64,000 nt of DNA from Betaproteobacteria bacterium (GTDB lineage Bacteria > Pseudomonadota > Gammaproteobacteria > Burkholderiales > JAEUOS01). The first letter of the stretch is position 1. The number at the start of each line of letters is the position of its first letter. This document shows, piece after piece, positions 1 to 8,070 of this stretch. The stretch lies in NCBI GenBank assembly GCA_028292405.1, contig JAQGMJ010000087.1:202295-266294 (forward strand), in the 5' to 3' direction. Below the pieces are notes generated by a model, which did not search any database, had not been told where the DNA came from, and saw only the letters and a list, made by a program, of their open reading frames with translations. The position numbers were made by a program, and so were the translations under genes.

Positions 1-319
1 CGTCGCCCAGCACGTTGACCGCCGAGGCCATGGCGTTGTTGAGACCGACGCCGCAGGTGGCGGCCATGCGCGCGATGGCGATGGAGGGCGCCTGCGGACC
101 GTGATCGACCGCCGACATCAGCGCGGCGTCGAGCAGCTCTCCCTGCGCCTTCGAGGGCAGCTCGCCACGGGTCATCAGCCAGATCATTTGCGCCAGGCTG
201 ACGCGGCCGATCAGTTCTTCGATCGGGTAGCCGCGATAGCGGATTACCCCGGGCTTCATCTCGATGATTTCGGTGCGCCACCAGTCGCTGGAGGCGCCGC
301 CGTCGGTGATCGTAGTCAT
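1..319 (-). CDS. Citryl-CoA lyase-like protein (citrate synthase fold), 3' part outside window
   Basis: The first 106 residues run from an ATG at 319 out of the left edge, with no stop in the window. The segment RYRGYPIEELIGR near residue 28 followed by LAQMIWLMTRGELPS is typical of the citrate synthase superfamily N-terminus. The short, lyase-like form without a long N-terminal extension suggests citryl-CoA lyase or a related acyl-CoA cleaving or condensing enzyme rather than housekeeping citrate synthase. Its ATG overlaps the stop of the upstream CoA-transferase gene (ATGA), so the two are translationally coupled. Inference: it cleaves a CoA ester made by that transferase. The catalytic residues lie outside the window, so the reaction is unproven. 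Confidence 0.72.
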   Translation of the reverse strand, partial: MTTITDGGASSDWWRTEIIEMKPGVIRYRGYPIEELIGRVSLAQMIWLMTRGELPSKAQGELLDAALMSAVDHGPQAPSIAIARMAATCGVGLNNAMASAVNVLGD

Positions 320-1512
320 ACTGCTTGCTCCGTCTTGAGTTGTGCGATTTGCTCGGGTGTATAGCCAAGCTCGGTGAGAAGGATGTCGGTATGCTGGCCA
401 AGGGTCGGCGGCGGCGTGTCCACCTTCGGCGCGGCGCCGTCGAGCTTGATGCCGGTGCGCACCACGCGGATGTCGCGGCCGACGCCGGGCACGTCCTTGA
501 ACTCGCCGATCATCTCGCGCGAGGCGATTTGCGGATGGGCCAGCGCCTGCGGCACGGTATAGACCGGGCCCGCGGGCACGCCTTGCGCGCCGAGCAGGGC
601 CCACCACTCTTCGGCGGATTTGGTCACCATCGCGTCTTCCAGCAAGGCCTTGAGCTCATAGCGATGTTGCAGGCGGCCCTGGCGTTCGGCGAAGCGCGCA
701 TCGGCAATCAATTCCGGGCGGCCGACGACACGGCAGACGGCTTCGAACTGCTCCTGCTTGTTCGCCGCGATGTTGAGCAGACCCTCGCCGGTGGCGAAGG
801 TGCCGGAGGGGCTGGCGGTGCCGTTTTCGTTGCCGAGGGGCTGCGCTTGCTTGCCCGCGATCAGCAGGTTGGAAATCGCCCAGCCCATGGTCGCCATCGC
901 CGCTTCCAGCATGGAGACGTCGATCATGGTGGCGCTGCGTTCGCGGTTGGCCAGCGCCGCGGCGATGGCGAAGGCGGCGGTGATGCCGCCGACGGTGTCG
1001 GCCACCGGGTAGCCGACACGATAGGGCGCGGTGTCGGGCGCACCGGTGATGCTCATCATGCCGCTCATGCCCTGGATGATCTGGTCATAGGCCGGCAGGT
1101 CGCGCAGCGGCCCTTCCTGGCCGAAGCCGGAAATGGCGCAGTAGATCAGGCGCGGGTTGTCGCCCTTGAGCGCTTCGAAGCCAAGACCCAGGCGATTCAT
1201 CACGCCGGGACGAAAATTTTCCACCACCACGTCGGCCGTCTGCACCAGCTTCCTGAACACCGCCTTGCCGCCGGGTTTCTTGAAATCCACCGTGATGGAG
1301 CGTTTGCCGGCGTTTTGCGCCAGGAAGGAGACGCCCATATGGCGCTTGTTCAGTTCCGGGTCGGCACCCAGTTGCCGCGCCAGGTCGCCGCTGCCGCGCG
1401 TTTCCACCTTGATGACGTCGGCGCCCATGTGGGCGAGCTGGTGGCAGCAAAAGGGCCCGGCCAGCACGTTGGTGAGGTCGAGGACGCGAATGCCCTTCAG
1501 GGGTGTGATCAT
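316..1512 (-). CDS. CaiB/BaiF family (class III) CoA-transferase
   Basis: The 398-residue protein matches the family's usual length. It opens with LKGIRVLDLTNVLAGPF, the standard N-terminal strand and loop of formyl-CoA transferase relatives. The likely catalytic aspartate is D143 in AYDQIIQGMSG, aligned with the aspartate that forms the acyl-anhydride intermediate in Frc. Enzymes of this family move CoA between carboxylic acids in the cytoplasm. The gene lies in an operon with an enoyl-CoA hydratase, Bug binding proteins and a citryl-CoA-lyase-like protein, which suggests activation of an imported organic acid. The acid itself cannot be read from sequence. A tandem repeat sits just upstream of its ATG. 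Confidence 0.9.
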   Translation of the reverse strand: MITPLKGIRVLDLTNVLAGPFCCHQLAHMGADVIKVETRGSGDLARQLGADPELNKRHMGVSFLAQNAGKRSITVDFKKPGGKAVFRKLVQTADVVVENFRPGVMNRLGLGFEALKGDNPRLIYCAISGFGQEGPLRDLPAYDQIIQGMSGMMSITGAPDTAPYRVGYPVADTVGGITAAFAIAAALANRERSATMIDVSMLEAAMATMGWAISNLLIAGKQAQPLGNENGTASPSGTFATGEGLLNIAANKQEQFEAVCRVVGRPELIADARFAERQGRLQHRYELKALLEDAMVTKSAEEWWALLGAQGVPAGPVYTVPQALAHPQIASREMIGEFKDVPGVGRDIRVVRTGIKLDGAAPKVDTPPPTLGQHTDILLTELGYTPEQIAQLKTEQAV

Positions 1513-1520
1513 GGTGCTTG

Positions 1521-1572
1521 GTCTGCCTGCGTTGTCTGCCTGTGTTGCCTGCCTGTGTTGCCTGCCTGTTTA
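1521..1572. repeat. 13-bp tandem repeat, four copies
   Basis: Four head-to-tail 13-mers (period starts 1521, 1534, 1547, 1560; unit GTCTGCCTGTGTT with few changes) fill the gap between a Bug gene and the CoA-transferase gene. The last copy includes the Bug stop codon. On the coding (minus) strand the repeats read as successive AGGCAG purine blocks, the region where the ribosome binding site of the CoA-transferase gene must lie. Confidence 0.85.
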
Positions 1573-2556
1573 GTCGGCCTTGATACCGGCCTGTTTGATG
1601 ACGGCGGCCCAGCGCGCGATCTCGTCGGAGGCGAGCTTGGTCGCCTGCTCCGGCGTATTGGCCACCTGGTTCAAGCCCATCGCGGCCAGGCGCTGCTTCG
1701 CGTCCGGTGTGGACATGGAGGCGTTGATCTCGTGGTTCAGCCTGGCGATGATCGCCGGCGGCGTGCCGGCGGGAGCGGCGAAGCCGATCCAGAACAGCAT
1801 CACCATGCCGGGCAGGCCAGCCTCCTTCGCCGAGGGCACGTCGGGCAGCACGGACATGCGCTCGTCGCTGGCGACCATCAAGGCGCGCAGCTTGCCGCCC
1901 TTGATGTAGGGCAGCGCGGTAGGCGCGGAGGTGATGAGCATTTGCACCTGGCCGCTCATCAGGTCGGCCAGCACGGCGCCGGCGCCCTTGTAGGGCACGT
2001 GGACCATGTTGACGCCGGTGAGGTTCTTGAACAACTCGCCGCCGAGATGGGTGTTGGTGCCGTTGCCGCCGGAGCCGTAGAACAGTTGCCCCGGTTTTGC
2101 CTTGGCCAGCGCGATCAGCTCGGCGACGTTTTTCGCCGGCACGCCAGGATTGATCGCCATGACATGCGGCACCGAGACGGCGGTGGTGATGTGGGCGAAG
2201 GATTTTCTCGGATCGAAGGGAAGGTTGGGCTGCAGGCCGGCGGCGATGGCGAACGACATTTCGGTGGTGAGCAGTGTGTAGCCATCGGGCTGCGCGCGTG
2301 CGGAGGTCTCCCAGCCAACCACACCGCCGCCGCCCAGGCGGTTGTCCACCACGACGCCGACACCCAGGGGCGCGGCGAGCTGCTGCGCCACCAGACGCGC
2401 GACGATGTCGGTGCTGCCGCCGACGGAAAAGGGGACGATCAGCGTAATCGGGCGCGAGGGAAAGGCCTGAGCGGCCACACCACCACTGAACAGGCCGAAT
2501 ACCGCTCCCGCCAGCACCAGGCATTCGGCAAATGCCCCAAAATTGCGTGTTTTCAT
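1570..2556 (-). CDS. Bug/TctC family periplasmic substrate-binding protein
   Basis: The 328-residue protein starts at the ATG at 2556, preceded on its strand by GAGGAGAGACAAA, a good ribosome binding site; the long open frame further upstream is a shadow of the neighbouring gene. A signal peptide ends near VAAQAFPSRP. The mature part has the family pattern: FPSRPITLIVPFSVGGSTD at the N-terminus, PDGYTLL, VPYKGAGAVLADLMSGQVQ and LPDVPSAKEAGLPG. Such proteins bind carboxylates in the periplasm. No TctAB membrane subunits are present in the window, so it either feeds a transporter encoded elsewhere or acts in sensing. Its operon context points to the acid processed by the CoA-transferase. Confidence 0.9.
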   Translation of the reverse strand: MKTRNFGAFAECLVLAGAVFGLFSGGVAAQAFPSRPITLIVPFSVGGSTDIVARLVAQQLAAPLGVGVVVDNRLGGGGVVGWETSARAQPDGYTLLTTEMSFAIAAGLQPNLPFDPRKSFAHITTAVSVPHVMAINPGVPAKNVAELIALAKAKPGQLFYGSGGNGTNTHLGGELFKNLTGVNMVHVPYKGAGAVLADLMSGQVQMLITSAPTALPYIKGGKLRALMVASDERMSVLPDVPSAKEAGLPGMVMLFWIGFAAPAGTPPAIIARLNHEINASMSTPDAKQRLAAMGLNQVANTPEQATKLASDEIARWAAVIKQAGIKAD

Positions 2557-2588
2557 TTTGTCTCTCCTCGTTTTGGGTTTATGTTTTG

Positions 2589-3563
2589 TTACTCGACCTT
2601 GGCGCCCGAGTCGCGCACCGCCTGGCCCCAGCGTGGATTGTCCTTCTTGATCAGCGCGGCGAAATCGGCCGGCGTGCCGCCCATCGGCTTGCTGCCTTCG
2701 TCGTTGAGTTTCTTGATCACCTCGGGGCGCTTGAGCGCTTCGTTGACGGCCGCATTGAAGCGCTTGACCGCCTCGGCCGGCATGCCGGCGGGGCCGACCT
2801 AGCCCTTCCAGTCTTCGGCGACGAAGTCCTTGTAGCCGGACTCGGAAACCGTCGGCACGTCCGGCAGCATGGCCAGGCGCTGCGCCGAGGTGACGGCGAT
2901 GGCGCGCAGCTTCTTGCCCTGCAACAGCGGTACCGCGGATTGTGGAGTGGCGAAATCCATCACCACTTCGCCGGAGGCCACGTCCGTCAGGGCGGCGCTG
3001 GCGCCCTTGTACGGCACATGCAGGAACTTGATGCCGGCGCGATTGCCGAACAGCACGCCGCCGAGGTGGCCGACAGTACCGGTACCGGCGGATGCCATGG
3101 TCAGGCTGCCGGGCTTGGCTTTCGCCGCCGCAACCAGATCGGCCAGGGTCTTGTACGGTGAACCCGAGCCGACCACCAAGACCATTGGCTGCGAGGCCAC
3201 CAGCGCGATGGGCGTGAAGTCCTTCAGCGCGTTGTAGGGCATGTTGGGATACAGCGTGGGGTTGATGGCCAGGTTGGAGGTCTGCGCCATGCCGACGGTG
3301 AGGCCATCGGGACGCGCCTTGGCGACGATGTCCAGGCCGATGTTGCCGCCGGCGCCGGGATGGTTCTCGATCACGAAGGTCCACTTGGTGATCTCGGAGA
3401 TCGGCTGCGCGCTGACTCGCGAGAGCACGTCGGTGCCGCCGGCCGGCGGGAAGGGGACGATCAGCTTGATCGGTCCGGCGGGATAGCTTTGCGCGAAGGC
3501 GGGCGCGGCGCAGGCCAGCGCAACCGTCGCGCCTGCGAGGATGAATGTACGGCGGGTGGGCAT
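2589..3563 (-). pseudogene. Bug/TctC binding protein interrupted by one in-frame TAG
   Basis: A 325-codon frame has the full Bug layout: signal peptide MPTRRTFILAG to APAFAQ, then SYPAGPIKLIVPFPPAGGTD, VPYKGASAALTDVASGEV and LPDVPTVSESGYKDF. Translation stops at a TAG at 2801-2799, straight after FVAEDWKG. The same frame resumes at once with VGPAGMPAEAVKRFN and runs a normal 70 residues to the natural stop at 2589. Bug proteins usually have a Leu or similar residue at this spot, so one TTG-to-TAG change explains it. The truncated product would lack the C-terminal lobe segment. It may be a fresh pseudogene, a sequencing error or a readthrough site. The intact neighbour at 1570 may make it dispensable. 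Confidence 0.82.
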
Positions 3564-3585
3564 GCTGTCTCCTGTGTGGATCGAG

Positions 3586-4323
3586 TTATGTTGACGATGC
3601 AGCGGCGCGGCGCGCGCGAATGGCGGCGTTCACGGTCTGGCCGTATTCCATCGCCTCGCGCCAGCCGGCCTGCGGGGGCAGGCGATCTAGCGTTTGTTTT
3701 ATTTCGGCGAGGGCGACGGCGTCACGCCCGGCAATCTCGGCCGCCAGCGCTGCGGCACGCGGCAGCAGATCGGTGTCGGCAGTGACCTCGTTGATCAGGC
3801 CCCAGCGCTCGGCGCCCGCGGCATCCAGACGCGGCGCGGCAAGCAGCATCCAGGCCACACGCTTGCGCGTGAGTCCGGAGCGTTGCATGGTCGGCCCCGC
3901 CATGCTGGCGTAAGCGCCGAAGCCGACCTCGGGCGTGCCGAAGCTGGCGCTTTGCGCGGCCAGCGCCAGGTCGCAGGAGTTCACCAGCGTCAGGCCGGCG
4001 CCCAGCGCCAGGCCGTTGACGGCGGCGATGCATACGGCCGGGTGGCTGCGCAGCGCGACGTTGATGTCCATCCACTCTTCGCCGGCGGTATCAGGGAGCC
4101 CCGCGGCCTTCTCGGCCTCGCGTTCCTTCAGGTCGATGCCGGCGCAAAAGCTTGCACCGCTGCCGGTGATGACGATAGCGCGCACGTCGCGCAACTCATC
4201 GAGCGCCGCCGCCAGCGCGGCGCGGGTGGCACGGTCGGCCGCATTGCGCTTGTCGGCCCGCGCAATGCGCAGCAAGGCCCAGCCTGGGTGGCGCTCGAGT
4301 TCTACAGTGGCGGGGGGGCTCAT
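3586..4323 (-). CDS. Enoyl-CoA hydratase/isomerase family protein
   Basis: The 245-residue crotonase-fold protein begins MSPPATVELERHPG at an ATG at 4323; the open frame above it has no family similarity. The oxyanion-hole segment GASFCAGIDLKE and the second signature AVNGLALGAGLTLVNSCDLALA are present, followed by SFGTPEVGFG where hydratases carry a catalytic Glu (E in TPEVGFG). It probably adds water to, or isomerises, an unsaturated acyl-CoA. It is the first gene of the minus-strand operon that ends in the CoA-transferase and lyase genes; only 22 bases separate it from the broken Bug gene. Its promoter faces the IclR regulator. Confidence 0.86.
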   Translation of the reverse strand: MSPPATVELERHPGWALLRIARADKRNAADRATRAALAAALDELRDVRAIVITGSGASFCAGIDLKEREAEKAAGLPDTAGEEWMDINVALRSHPAVCIAAVNGLALGAGLTLVNSCDLALAAQSASFGTPEVGFGAYASMAGPTMQRSGLTRKRVAWMLLAAPRLDAAGAERWGLINEVTADTDLLPRAAALAAEIAGRDAVALAEIKQTLDRLPPQAGWREAMEYGQTVNAAIRARRAAASST

Positions 4324-4450
4324 GCGGCGGTGGATTCGAGAACGACGATGCCATACGGCGCGGGCGGCGCGGCGTGGCGATTTACGGTGGCCGAAGAGGC
4401 GCGCCGGACGCTTGACGAAACCCGTGCACCCGGCCAGAATCCTCGATAGA

Positions 4451-4497
4451 TAGAACGTTGTTCTAACTATATTCAAATAAACGATCGCGTTTGTCAA
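4451..4497 (-). promoter_or_regulatory. Divergent promoter with IclR-type operator palindrome
   Basis: On the minus strand a -35 box TTGACA (4497-4492) and a -10 box GAATAT (4474-4469) are spaced by 17 bases. The expected start of transcription falls within the palindrome TAGAACGTTGTTCTA (4451-4465), with 6-base perfect arms and a 3-base centre. On the plus strand TATATT (4468-4473) could serve as the -10 box for the regulator gene. The position predicts repression of the catabolic operon and autoregulation of the IclR gene. Confidence 0.6.
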
Positions 4498-4505
4498 GTC
4501 AGCCC

Positions 4506-5234
4506 ATGCCCCGCAAAGCCGCCTTCCCCGCTCTGGCCGATACGAATGCCGCCGCCGGCGGCATTGCCACGCTGGACCGCGCGCTGTCGCTGTTGACCGC
4601 ATTTTCCGCGGAGCGGCCAACGCCGACCTTGGCCGAGATCGCCGCGCATGCGCAGGTCTACAAGAGCACGGTGCTGCGCATGCTCGCCTCCCTCGAGCAC
4701 GCGCACCTGGTATACAAGCGACCGGACGGGCGCTATTCGCTGGGGGTGGAGGTGGAGCGCCTGCACCAGGTGTACGGCGCCTCGTTTTCGCTGGAGACAG
4801 TGGTGATGCCCGTGCTGCGCGCGCTGGTGGAAAAGACCAGGGAGAGCGCCGCCTATTACGTGCGCCAGGGCGAGCAGCGCCTGTGCCTGTATCGCGTCGA
4901 TTCGCCGCGCCCGGTGCGCGATCACATGCGCGTTGGCGACCTGCTGCCCCTGACCCGCGGCGCCGGCGGGCGCATTCTCAGCGCCTACGCGGGCGGGCGC
5001 GGCGCGATGCACAAGCAAATCCGCCGCGAGCACCTGGTAGTGCTCAAGGGGGACCGGGTGCCGGAGCTGGCAGGCATCGGCGCGCCGGTATTCGGACCAG
5101 GTGACGAGGTTGTCGGCGCCATCACCCTGACCATGCCCAACGAGCGCATGGATCCGAAGATGATCCGGCCGACGCAAGACGCCGCGCGGCGCCTGAGCGA
5201 ATTTCTCGGCGGCAGGTTTCCGCCGATCGCCTGA
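4506..5234 (+). CDS. IclR family transcriptional regulator
   Basis: The protein has an N-terminal winged helix (GIATLDRALSLLTAF, then PTLAEIAAHAQVYKSTVLRML) and a C-terminal ligand-binding domain beginning about residue 85, ending with ITLTMPNERMDP and the DAARRLSEFLG helix. The ATG at 4506 gives 242 residues; an in-frame TTG at 4491 would add five, and no strong ribosome binding site decides between them. It is divergent from the enoyl-CoA hydratase operon and its stop abuts the stop of the convergent isochorismatase gene. IclR proteins usually respond to an intermediate of the pathway they control. The target is inferred from position and from the palindrome at 4451. Confidence 0.88.
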   Translation: MPRKAAFPALADTNAAAGGIATLDRALSLLTAFSAERPTPTLAEIAAHAQVYKSTVLRMLASLEHAHLVYKRPDGRYSLGVEVERLHQVYGASFSLETVVMPVLRALVEKTRESAAYYVRQGEQRLCLYRVDSPRPVRDHMRVGDLLPLTRGAGGRILSAYAGGRGAMHKQIRREHLVVLKGDRVPELAGIGAPVFGPGDEVVGAITLTMPNERMDPKMIRPTQDAARRLSEFLGGRFPPIA

Positions 5235-5915
5235 CTACTTCGCGCTCTTGCGCCACTCCGCCAGCAGGTCCTGCGACTCCATCACCAGCCCCAGGTGCAA
5301 TGACACCATGGAGAGAGCGGCAGCTTCGAGGGTTTCGTCGGTGCCGCGCACCAGGTCGCGCAACACGATCACGCGATAGTTGTGGTTGTTGGCGTCGAAG
5401 GCCGTGTTGAGCACGCAGCAATCGGTGAAGCCGCCGTCGAGCACGACGGTGGTGATGCGCTGGTTGCGCAACAGGAAATCGAGGTCGGTGGGATAAAAGG
5501 CGGATAGGCGGCGCTTGTTCGCCACCAGCATGTCGCCGGGTTCCACGCGCGTCATCAGTTCGGTCCACACCGAGCCTTCGAGCGCGTGCTCGGGTGCGCC
5601 GGGAATCTCGCCGATGTGCAGCGGAAAGGTGCGGCGCCACGCGGCGGGAATGCCCCTGGTGTCGTCCTCGCCGCCGGCGCGCAGCACCGACTTCACATGC
5701 ACGATGCGCACACCCAAAGCGCGCACCTGGTCGTGGAAAGTATCTAGCGGCGCGATCAGGTCGCGGGCGCGCGGCGCGGGGCAGGGACACTGCGGGTCCG
5801 GGTCCAGATGCCCGCGATGCATGTCGATGGAAATGACTGCGGTGGTGGCCGGGTCCAGATAATCTTCGAAGCCACCGGCGATGTCGCGCGGCTTTTCATA
5901 GACGAATGTACGCAC
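5235..5915 (-). CDS. Isochorismatase-like cysteine hydrolase
   Basis: Counting from a GTG at 5915, preceded by AAAGGAAAAGCT as a good ribosome binding site, the protein has 226 residues. The catalytic triad of the family is visible: D31 in ISIDMHRGH, K134 in VANKRRLSAF and C167 in TDCCVLNT. Members with this triad are amidases, such as N-carbamoylsarcosine amidase and maleamate amidase, or isochorismatases. It is the last gene of the nine-gene operon with the dioxygenase and ABC transporter, lying 14 bases after the second permease. Inference: it releases ammonia or a carbamate from an amide intermediate of a nitrogen compound. Confidence 0.87.
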   Translation of the reverse strand: MRTFVYEKPRDIAGGFEDYLDPATTAVISIDMHRGHLDPDPQCPCPAPRARDLIAPLDTFHDQVRALGVRIVHVKSVLRAGGEDDTRGIPAAWRRTFPLHIGEIPGAPEHALEGSVWTELMTRVEPGDMLVANKRRLSAFYPTDLDFLLRNQRITTVVLDGGFTDCCVLNTAFDANNHNYRVIVLRDLVRGTDETLEAAALSMVSLHLGLVMESQDLLAEWRKSAK

Positions 5916-5929
5916 AGCTTTTCCTTTGG

Positions 5930-6859
5930 CTATCCGCGCTCTTCGCGAACGTATGGCTGCCCGAGCGCCCCCGGCTCGCCATCGTGCCCACTCTTGGCCA
6001 TCGCTACCCAGACCATCACGCCGAGGGTGACGACATAAGGCGTCATCAGCACGAAGTATTGCGGCAGCTTGACCCCGGCGGCGGCCAGTTGCGGAATCAG
6101 CGCCTCGATGCAGCCGAACAACAGCGCGCCGGCCAGCGCGCGCCAGGGCGACCAGCGCGCGAAAATCACCAGCCCCACGGCGATCCAGCCGCGCCCGCCG
6201 GTCATGCCGGCAACCCACAGCTTGGTGCTGTACACCGACATGTAGGCACCCGCCAGGCCGATCAGCGCGGCGCCGGCGACGATCGCCCCGAGGCGGTACC
6301 AGCCCACGGACAAACCGGCGGCATCGGCCGCCTGCGGGTTTTCGCCCACTGCGCGCAGTCGCAGGCCGGTGGTGGAGCGGTTGAGAAACAGCGTGGCCAA
6401 AATGAAAATAGGCACCGTGAGATAAACGATGATGTTCTGGTTGAACAGGATGTGCCCGACCACCGGCCAGTCGGCCATCGCCCCGAAGGGCACCGCGCCG
6501 ATGCCGGTGAGCGCCTGGTTGGTCCAGTTGAGCAGCGTGCCGAGCAGGCTGGTAAGCCCCTGGCAAAAAAACACCAGCGCCAGCCCGGCGATCACCTGGT
6601 TGACCCGCAGCACGATCACCATCATGGCGAACAGCAGCGACACGGCGGAAGCGGCGAGCATGGCGAGGAACAATGAAATGCCTTCCGCGCCAAAGGCCAG
6701 TTGCGCGCCCACACCGATCAGCGCACCCACCAGCATCAGGCCCTCGGCGCCGAGCGAGAGCACGCCGGAACGCTCGGAGAGGATCAGGCCCAGCGCGGCC
6801 AGCGCATAGGGCACGGCGAAGTCCGGCGAATTGGCCAGCCAGTTCAGCACGACTTCCAT
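5930..6859 (-). CDS. ABC transporter permease, BMP/nucleoside type (NupQ/YufQ-like)
   Basis: The 309-residue membrane protein starts at an ATG at 6859 that overlaps the stop of the preceding permease gene by one base (TGATG), indicating coupled translation. About eight hydrophobic segments are seen, with family blocks such as PYALAALGLILSERSGVLSLGAEGLML at the N-terminus, RAVGENPQAADAAG in the cytoplasmic coupling loop and LWVAGMTGGRGWIAVGLVIFA near the C-terminus. This is the smaller of the two permeases of transporters that pair with BMP lipoproteins and import nucleosides or related heterocycles. It works with the ATPase at 8063, the permease at 6859 and probably the binding protein at 15290. 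Confidence 0.88.
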   Translation of the reverse strand: MEVVLNWLANSPDFAVPYALAALGLILSERSGVLSLGAEGLMLVGALIGVGAQLAFGAEGISLFLAMLAASAVSLLFAMMVIVLRVNQVIAGLALVFFCQGLTSLLGTLLNWTNQALTGIGAVPFGAMADWPVVGHILFNQNIIVYLTVPIFILATLFLNRSTTGLRLRAVGENPQAADAAGLSVGWYRLGAIVAGAALIGLAGAYMSVYSTKLWVAGMTGGRGWIAVGLVIFARWSPWRALAGALLFGCIEALIPQLAAAGVKLPQYFVLMTPYVVTLGVMVWVAMAKSGHDGEPGALGQPYVREERG

Positions 6860-8070
6860 CACACTCCCTTGGCCGCGACCGGGCGCAGCCGGTGGCGAAT
6901 GAAAAAGTCGGAGGAAGCCACGCAGATGACGATGATCGCCTGGATTAGCTGCACCATGGAAAACGGTATCTGGTAGAACACCTGCAGGCTGCGGCCGGTG
7001 ACGAACAGTCCGGCGATGAGTATCGCCACCACCGAGGCGGCGAGCGGATTGTTGCGCGCCAGAAACGCAATCAGGATGCCGGAGAACCCGTAGCCGGAAT
7101 AAAACGCTTGCGTCAGCCGCCCCTCCTGCCCGGAGACCACCACAAACCCCGCCACGCCCGCCAGCGCGCCGGAAAGCAACACGGCGGCGAGGGTCATCTT
7201 GCGCACCGGCACGCCCACCGCATGGGCCATGCGCGGGTTGCTGTTGACGAAGCGCAGGTACAAGCCGGCGCGGCTGATGTCGACAAACCACCAGGCCACC
7301 AGCGCCACGATGAGCGCCAGCAGAATCGCCGAAGACAAGCCGTGCATCAGTTCGGGCAGGCGCTCGAAGACGCGGAATTCGGCGGAGTGGGGAAAGCCGT
7401 CCTTCGGGTCTTTCCAGGCGCCGTAGACCAGGTGCAGCAAAAAGTTGCTCGCCACGTAGTTGAGCATCAGCGTGGAAATGATTTCGTTCACCGACAGGCG
7501 CAGCTTGAGCAGCGCCGGGCCCAGCGCCCACAGCAGGCCGGCGCAAAAGGCGGCGGCGAACATCAGCGGCAGGCGCGTGGCCTCCGGGCCGATTTCGTAC
7601 AGCGAGACGGTGGTGGCGGCAATCGCGCCGCAGATCATCTGCCCTTCCAGCCCGAGATTCCAGAAGCGCGCGCGAAAGGCGATGGAGGCGGCCAGGCCGA
7701 TCAATATCATCGGCGCGGCCTGGAACAGCACGGCCTCGAAGTTCTGCTTGTCGAAAAAGGTCTGCACCACGAATTCGTTGAGCAGGTCCTTCGGCGCGAT
7801 GCCGGCGGCGATCAGGATGGCGGCGGAAATCGCCATGCCTGCCAGGATGGCAATGGCGAGGATCAGCGCCTGCCATTGCCAGGCCATCAGCTGGCGGATT
7901 TCCACCGAAAAGCGGCGGCTCGCCAGCGGCATGCGGCGCGGCCTGCGCGGCGCTTCGGTCTCTATCGCGGGCGGCGCGGCGTCGATCACGGCAGGCGCGG
8001 CGCCGGGCGGCGCGGCCTCGGCGAGCGCACCAGTCATTTCGGGAGCCAGTGCGTCACTCATTTCAGGCAT
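6859..8070 (-). CDS. ABC transporter permease, BMP/nucleoside type (NupP/YufP-like)
   Basis: The 403-residue permease has a long Ala/Pro-rich cytoplasmic N-terminus (about 60 residues), then around ten membrane segments. The coupling segment VNEIISTLMLNYVASNFL and the block AARFWNLGLEGQMICGAIA-like (RARFWNLGLEGQMICG) are typical of the larger permease in this family. Its ATG at 8070 overlaps the ATPase stop codon by eight bases; a second ATG nine bases later (8061) is also possible. It forms the membrane channel together with the 5930 product. Confidence 0.88.
   Translation of the reverse strand: MPEMSDALAPEMTGALAEAAPPGAAPAVIDAAPPAIETEAPRRPRRMPLASRRFSVEIRQLMAWQWQALILAIAILAGMAISAAILIAAGIAPKDLLNEFVVQTFFDKQNFEAVLFQAAPMILIGLAASIAFRARFWNLGLEGQMICGAIAATTVSLYEIGPEATRLPLMFAAAFCAGLLWALGPALLKLRLSVNEIISTLMLNYVASNFLLHLVYGAWKDPKDGFPHSAEFRVFERLPELMHGLSSAILLALIVALVAWWFVDISRAGLYLRFVNSNPRMAHAVGVPVRKMTLAAVLLSGALAGVAGFVVVSGQEGRLTQAFYSGYGFSGILIAFLARNNPLAASVVAILIAGLFVTGRSLQVFYQIPFSMVQLIQAIIVICVASSDFFIRHRLRPVAAKGV

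Noticed and set aside
325..2802. An 825-codon open frame on the plus strand
   Set aside because: It lies opposite the CoA-transferase and Bug genes, has shadow composition (His, Gly, Arg, Ala runs) and no family match; the minus-strand genes explain it.
5235..6566. An extended isochorismatase with a 217-residue N-terminal addition
   Set aside because: The extra part is an alternative frame of the permease gene. A GTG at 5915 with a good ribosome binding site gives the normal family length.
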